64,000 nt of DNA from Vibrio gigantis (GTDB lineage Bacteria > Pseudomonadota > Gammaproteobacteria > Enterobacterales > Vibrionaceae): the NCBI RefSeq assembly GCF_024347515.1, contig NZ_AP025492.1, positions 2,232,001 through 2,296,000 of the forward strand, in the 5' to 3' direction. This document shows, in pieces, positions 62,157 to 64,000 of this stretch (positions are counted from its first letter, which is position 1; each line of letters begins with the position of its first letter). The notes under the pieces were generated by a model, which was not told where the DNA came from, did not search any database, and was given only the letters and a program-made list of their open reading frames with translations. The translations under genes were made by a program, and so were the position numbers.

Positions 62157-62768
62157 TTATTTTTTCAAAGAATCGAATACGGCAGCAAGATCTGCGGCAG
62201 CTTTTTCGTCGTTAAATTGATTCCAAAGAGTTGAGTCTTCGCCACCAACTTCGTCGATAATTTTATTCATATTTGCATCATAAGCTGCTTGGTCCATACC
62301 AACTAATACATACAGCCCACCAGCTGGACTTGTTTGGCTTACTAAAACTCGGCTATTTGTAAGTCTTTTACTCACTACCGATTTAGTAATATCTTCAAAT
62401 GCCTCTTGAACATTTTCCGTTACCAGCGTTACGCCTTCCCCAGCGGATGTTGACGTAGCACCATCAGTAGCAGATTGAAATAGATTACTCACATCTGATT
62501 CAAAAGCCGAAGCAAGGTTTACACGAGCATCGCTCATCGCGATTTTACGCATGACGCTCATACCTGCTGCACTTTTCTTCGCGTAACCTGTTGCACCAAT
62601 AGCTACATCAGTAGGGACCACATCACAGATCCAACCAGGGGCTTCGACAGTCGGTGCATCTGGGAACGTACATGACGCAAAATTTTGAGCTTGCTCTAGT
62701 GTATCGTTGTTGCTTTGGCAGCCAACGAGAGCGGTAATTAGTGACGTTGCAATAATTAGTTTTTTCAT
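62157..62768 (-). CDS. LPP20-family outer-membrane lipoprotein
   Basis: 203 aa. Lipobox LVGC gives acylated C17 with Q at +2, which sorts to the outer membrane. The LPP20-type domain includes VVPTDVAIGATGYAKKSAAG and MSVMRKIAMSDARVNLASAF, the pattern AxxxAxxDARxxLA typical of LPP20 and of the flagellar lipoprotein FlgP. A C-terminal part continues to KAAADLAAVFDSLKK. The cysteines SC and IC in the N-terminal segment may form a disulfide. It lies 147 nt downstream of another LPP20-like gene in the same orientation. It is not in a recognisable flagellar operon here. Confidence 0.85.
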   Translation of the reverse strand: MKKLIIATSLITALVGCQSNNDTLEQAQNFASCTFPDAPTVEAPGWICDVVPTDVAIGATGYAKKSAAGMSVMRKIAMSDARVNLASAFESDVSNLFQSATDGATSTSAGEGVTLVTENVQEAFEDITKSVVSKRLTNSRVLVSQTSPAGGLYVLVGMDQAAYDANMNKIIDEVGGEDSTLWNQFNDEKAAADLAAVFDSLKK

Positions 62769-62915
62769 ATCTTAAAAGCTATCCATAACGTTTTTTGTGT
62801 ATTATTTCCAATTAGTAAATCTGCAAATAATCATTTGATATTTAATGCATCAACCTCACCTATTATTTTAAAAAACCATATTTTTAAAATATAACAAGTC
62901 CTATAGGAGTGACGC

Positions 62916-64000
62916 TTAAAGCACTCTGATTTGGTATTCATTCAGTACATCAACTTTCGAACGGTAGTTTGGTTGATGGGTACGCAACATGGGTTCAATA
63001 TCTTGGACTAGTTCACTTGCACCGCTAAGTGACCTTAGCTGAATAACGATATTGCCGCCCTGTTGGCTTGGTTTAATATCAGAAACCCCGCTCATATCAC
63101 CAATCAAACGATAAAGTTGCCCCTGTTTGCCTGCCGCTTGCTGTGAAAAAATAAGTTCTCGGATAGGCCCACCGCGGCTTACCATTATTTGCACCGACGC
63201 TTGAAGTTCACTCTTTAAGGCAATTTGGTTACCTTCAATAGCTAGGTGAACAGCTGCAAGTTCATTGAGCATACCTGCTTTGTTCGGTAGCGTCATAAAA
63301 GTCGGGTCGTTGTGCCAACTACCATAACGATTGCCAGCACGATCGACCACGGTCGCCGATAGTTCAAGCTGAAGACCAGAAGAGGTCACTTTTGGGGTTT
63401 CTTGAACATTAAGAATGACACTAGACTGCTCCGGGTTAGAAGCAAGATCAAAGCCCATCTCTGCGAGTGCATTGGAAAATGTATCTTTTACGACTGGGAG
63501 CTCTGCATCAACATAGATTGAAGGTTGGCCAAGGCTTTTTATCAAACTTGCTATTTTCGCTTCCACCTTCTGTCGTTCAACAAACACATCAAGCGTGACT
63601 GTTACATAGCCGTTAGGCTTTTCCTGATAAGAGATTTCATTCCAACTGGAAACCATGCCTTGAGGTTCCATCGAAAGTGATTGCATTGCGATTTCTTGTA
63701 AGTCGAAATCATTGCTACTTTCTGTTCCCGACAGGGTACCGTAAGACTTTTGCATATAACCAGAATTGACCATAGCGCCTAATACTTGGCTAATAGCGCG
63801 GTTAAAGGCATCTTTTTCCGCCACTTGCCTTGCACTCAATGCCAATTTTTTACTTTCACGGCCTTCACCGACAACCACGACAGACATAACTGGCGTGTCA
63901 TCCCATTCGATACCGTCGTCAGCGCTGTTAAAGCCAGTACTAAGCTTCGGTGCTAAGCGCACTGTTACACAAGTATCATCCCCTTGAATTTCAGGCGAGC
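62916..64000 (-). CDS. Envelope protein with LPP20-like domain, N-terminus cut by window edge
   Basis: The frame is open from the stop at 62916 to the window edge (361 codons, no stop), so the true start lies outside; GTG 63962 inside the frame should not be taken as the start. The visible part begins SPEIQGDDTC, followed by an LPP20-like stretch GEGRESKKLALSARQVAEKD (about residues 46-65 of the visible part), a long beta-rich middle (YVTVTLDVFVERQKVEAKIA, SSVILNVQETPKVTSSG) and a C-terminal ferredoxin-like segment (GGNIVIQLRSLSGASELVQD). LPP20-like and FlgT-type envelope proteins share such features. It is probably the first or a middle gene of the envelope cluster. Confidence 0.75.
   Translation of the reverse strand, partial: SPEIQGDDTCVTVRLAPKLSTGFNSADDGIEWDDTPVMSVVVVGEGRESKKLALSARQVAEKDAFNRAISQVLGAMVNSGYMQKSYGTLSGTESSNDFDLQEIAMQSLSMEPQGMVSSWNEISYQEKPNGYVTVTLDVFVERQKVEAKIASLIKSLGQPSIYVDAELPVVKDTFSNALAEMGFDLASNPEQSSVILNVQETPKVTSSGLQLELSATVVDRAGNRYGSWHNDPTFMTLPNKAGMLNELAAVHLAIEGNQIALKSELQASVQIMVSRGGPIRELIFSQQAAGKQGQLYRLIGDMSGVSDIKPSQQGGNIVIQLRSLSGASELVQDIEPMLRTHQPNYRSKVDVLNEYQIRVL

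Noticed and set aside
62916..63962. Complete CDS starting at GTG 63962
   Set aside because: The same frame continues to 64000 without a stop, so GTG 63962 is internal and the gene is truncated by the window edge.
1..64000. CRISPR array, phage, transposase or integrase
   Set aside because: No regularly spaced direct repeats and no protein with such motifs was seen in any frame.

Overview
This 64 kb window is core chromosome from a gammaproteobacterium of the genus Vibrio. The evidence is the neighbourhood varA(uvrY)-uvrC-pgsA-tRNA, a trp operon with separate trpG and trpD but fused trpCF, the flanking rnm-yciO-rluB and yciB/yciA/yciI genes, the type II secretion pilotin AspS beside yciI and metE, EfpL, and MetJ/MetR-type control of metE. 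A member of the V. splendidus group would fit, but that is only a guess. I see no phage, transposase, integrase or CRISPR array. The accessory character lies in small transport and envelope clusters.

Layout. 1-1086: start of a diaminobutyrate aminotransferase (Dat; norspermidine branch), cut by the window edge. 1.1-2.5 kb: a gene-poor stretch with an inverted repeat element, then a four-tRNA operon (Cys-Gly-Leu-Gly) with a stringent-type promoter. 2.7-5.8 kb: pgsA, uvrC and uvrY/varA on the minus strand. 6.2-11.3 kb: polB, a degenerate nucleotidyltransferase, efpL, the dsDNA-mimic gene yciU and a SpoU methyltransferase followed by a palindromic repeat. 11.3-14.1 kb: rluB, yciO and rnm, divergent from trp. 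14.1-21.4 kb: the trp operon trpL-E-G-D-CF-B-A with a TrpR operator, a Trp-rich leader peptide and an attenuator. 21.4-26.1 kb: slipin/NfeD pair, a dicarboxylate symporter with a PurR-like upstream site, and a TetR regulator.

26.4-29.7 kb: a chemoreceptor, porin and phosphate-binding-like protein in one transcription unit. 30-33 kb: an HisC-like aminotransferase with an amino-acid-binding protein, divergent from a LysR regulator. 33.2-35.8 kb: a small unknown protein, yciB, yciA, yciI and the pilotin. 35.8-39.3 kb: metE and metR, divergent, with MetJ-box-like sites. 40.7-43.1 kb: YgiQ. 43.2-48.3 kb: a three-gene glycan/lipid-modification operon (GT2, GT39, GtrA), divergent from a two-component system. 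48.3-52.8 kb: ACC-deaminase-like enzyme, dienelactone hydrolase, DadA and a LysR regulator.

53-58.5 kb: a TRAP transporter and HAD phosphatase, divergent from a cytoplasmic glycerophosphodiester phosphodiesterase and a GlpR-like DeoR regulator. This looks like a self-contained uptake route for a glycerophosphodiester or similar compound. 58.5-64 kb: a DHH phosphoesterase, then an uncharacterised envelope cluster: LPP20-type proteins, an MltC-like lytic transglycosylase, a small membrane protein and a membrane-anchored protein of unknown function. That cluster is the best candidate in the window for an undescribed system, but its function cannot be read from sequence alone.
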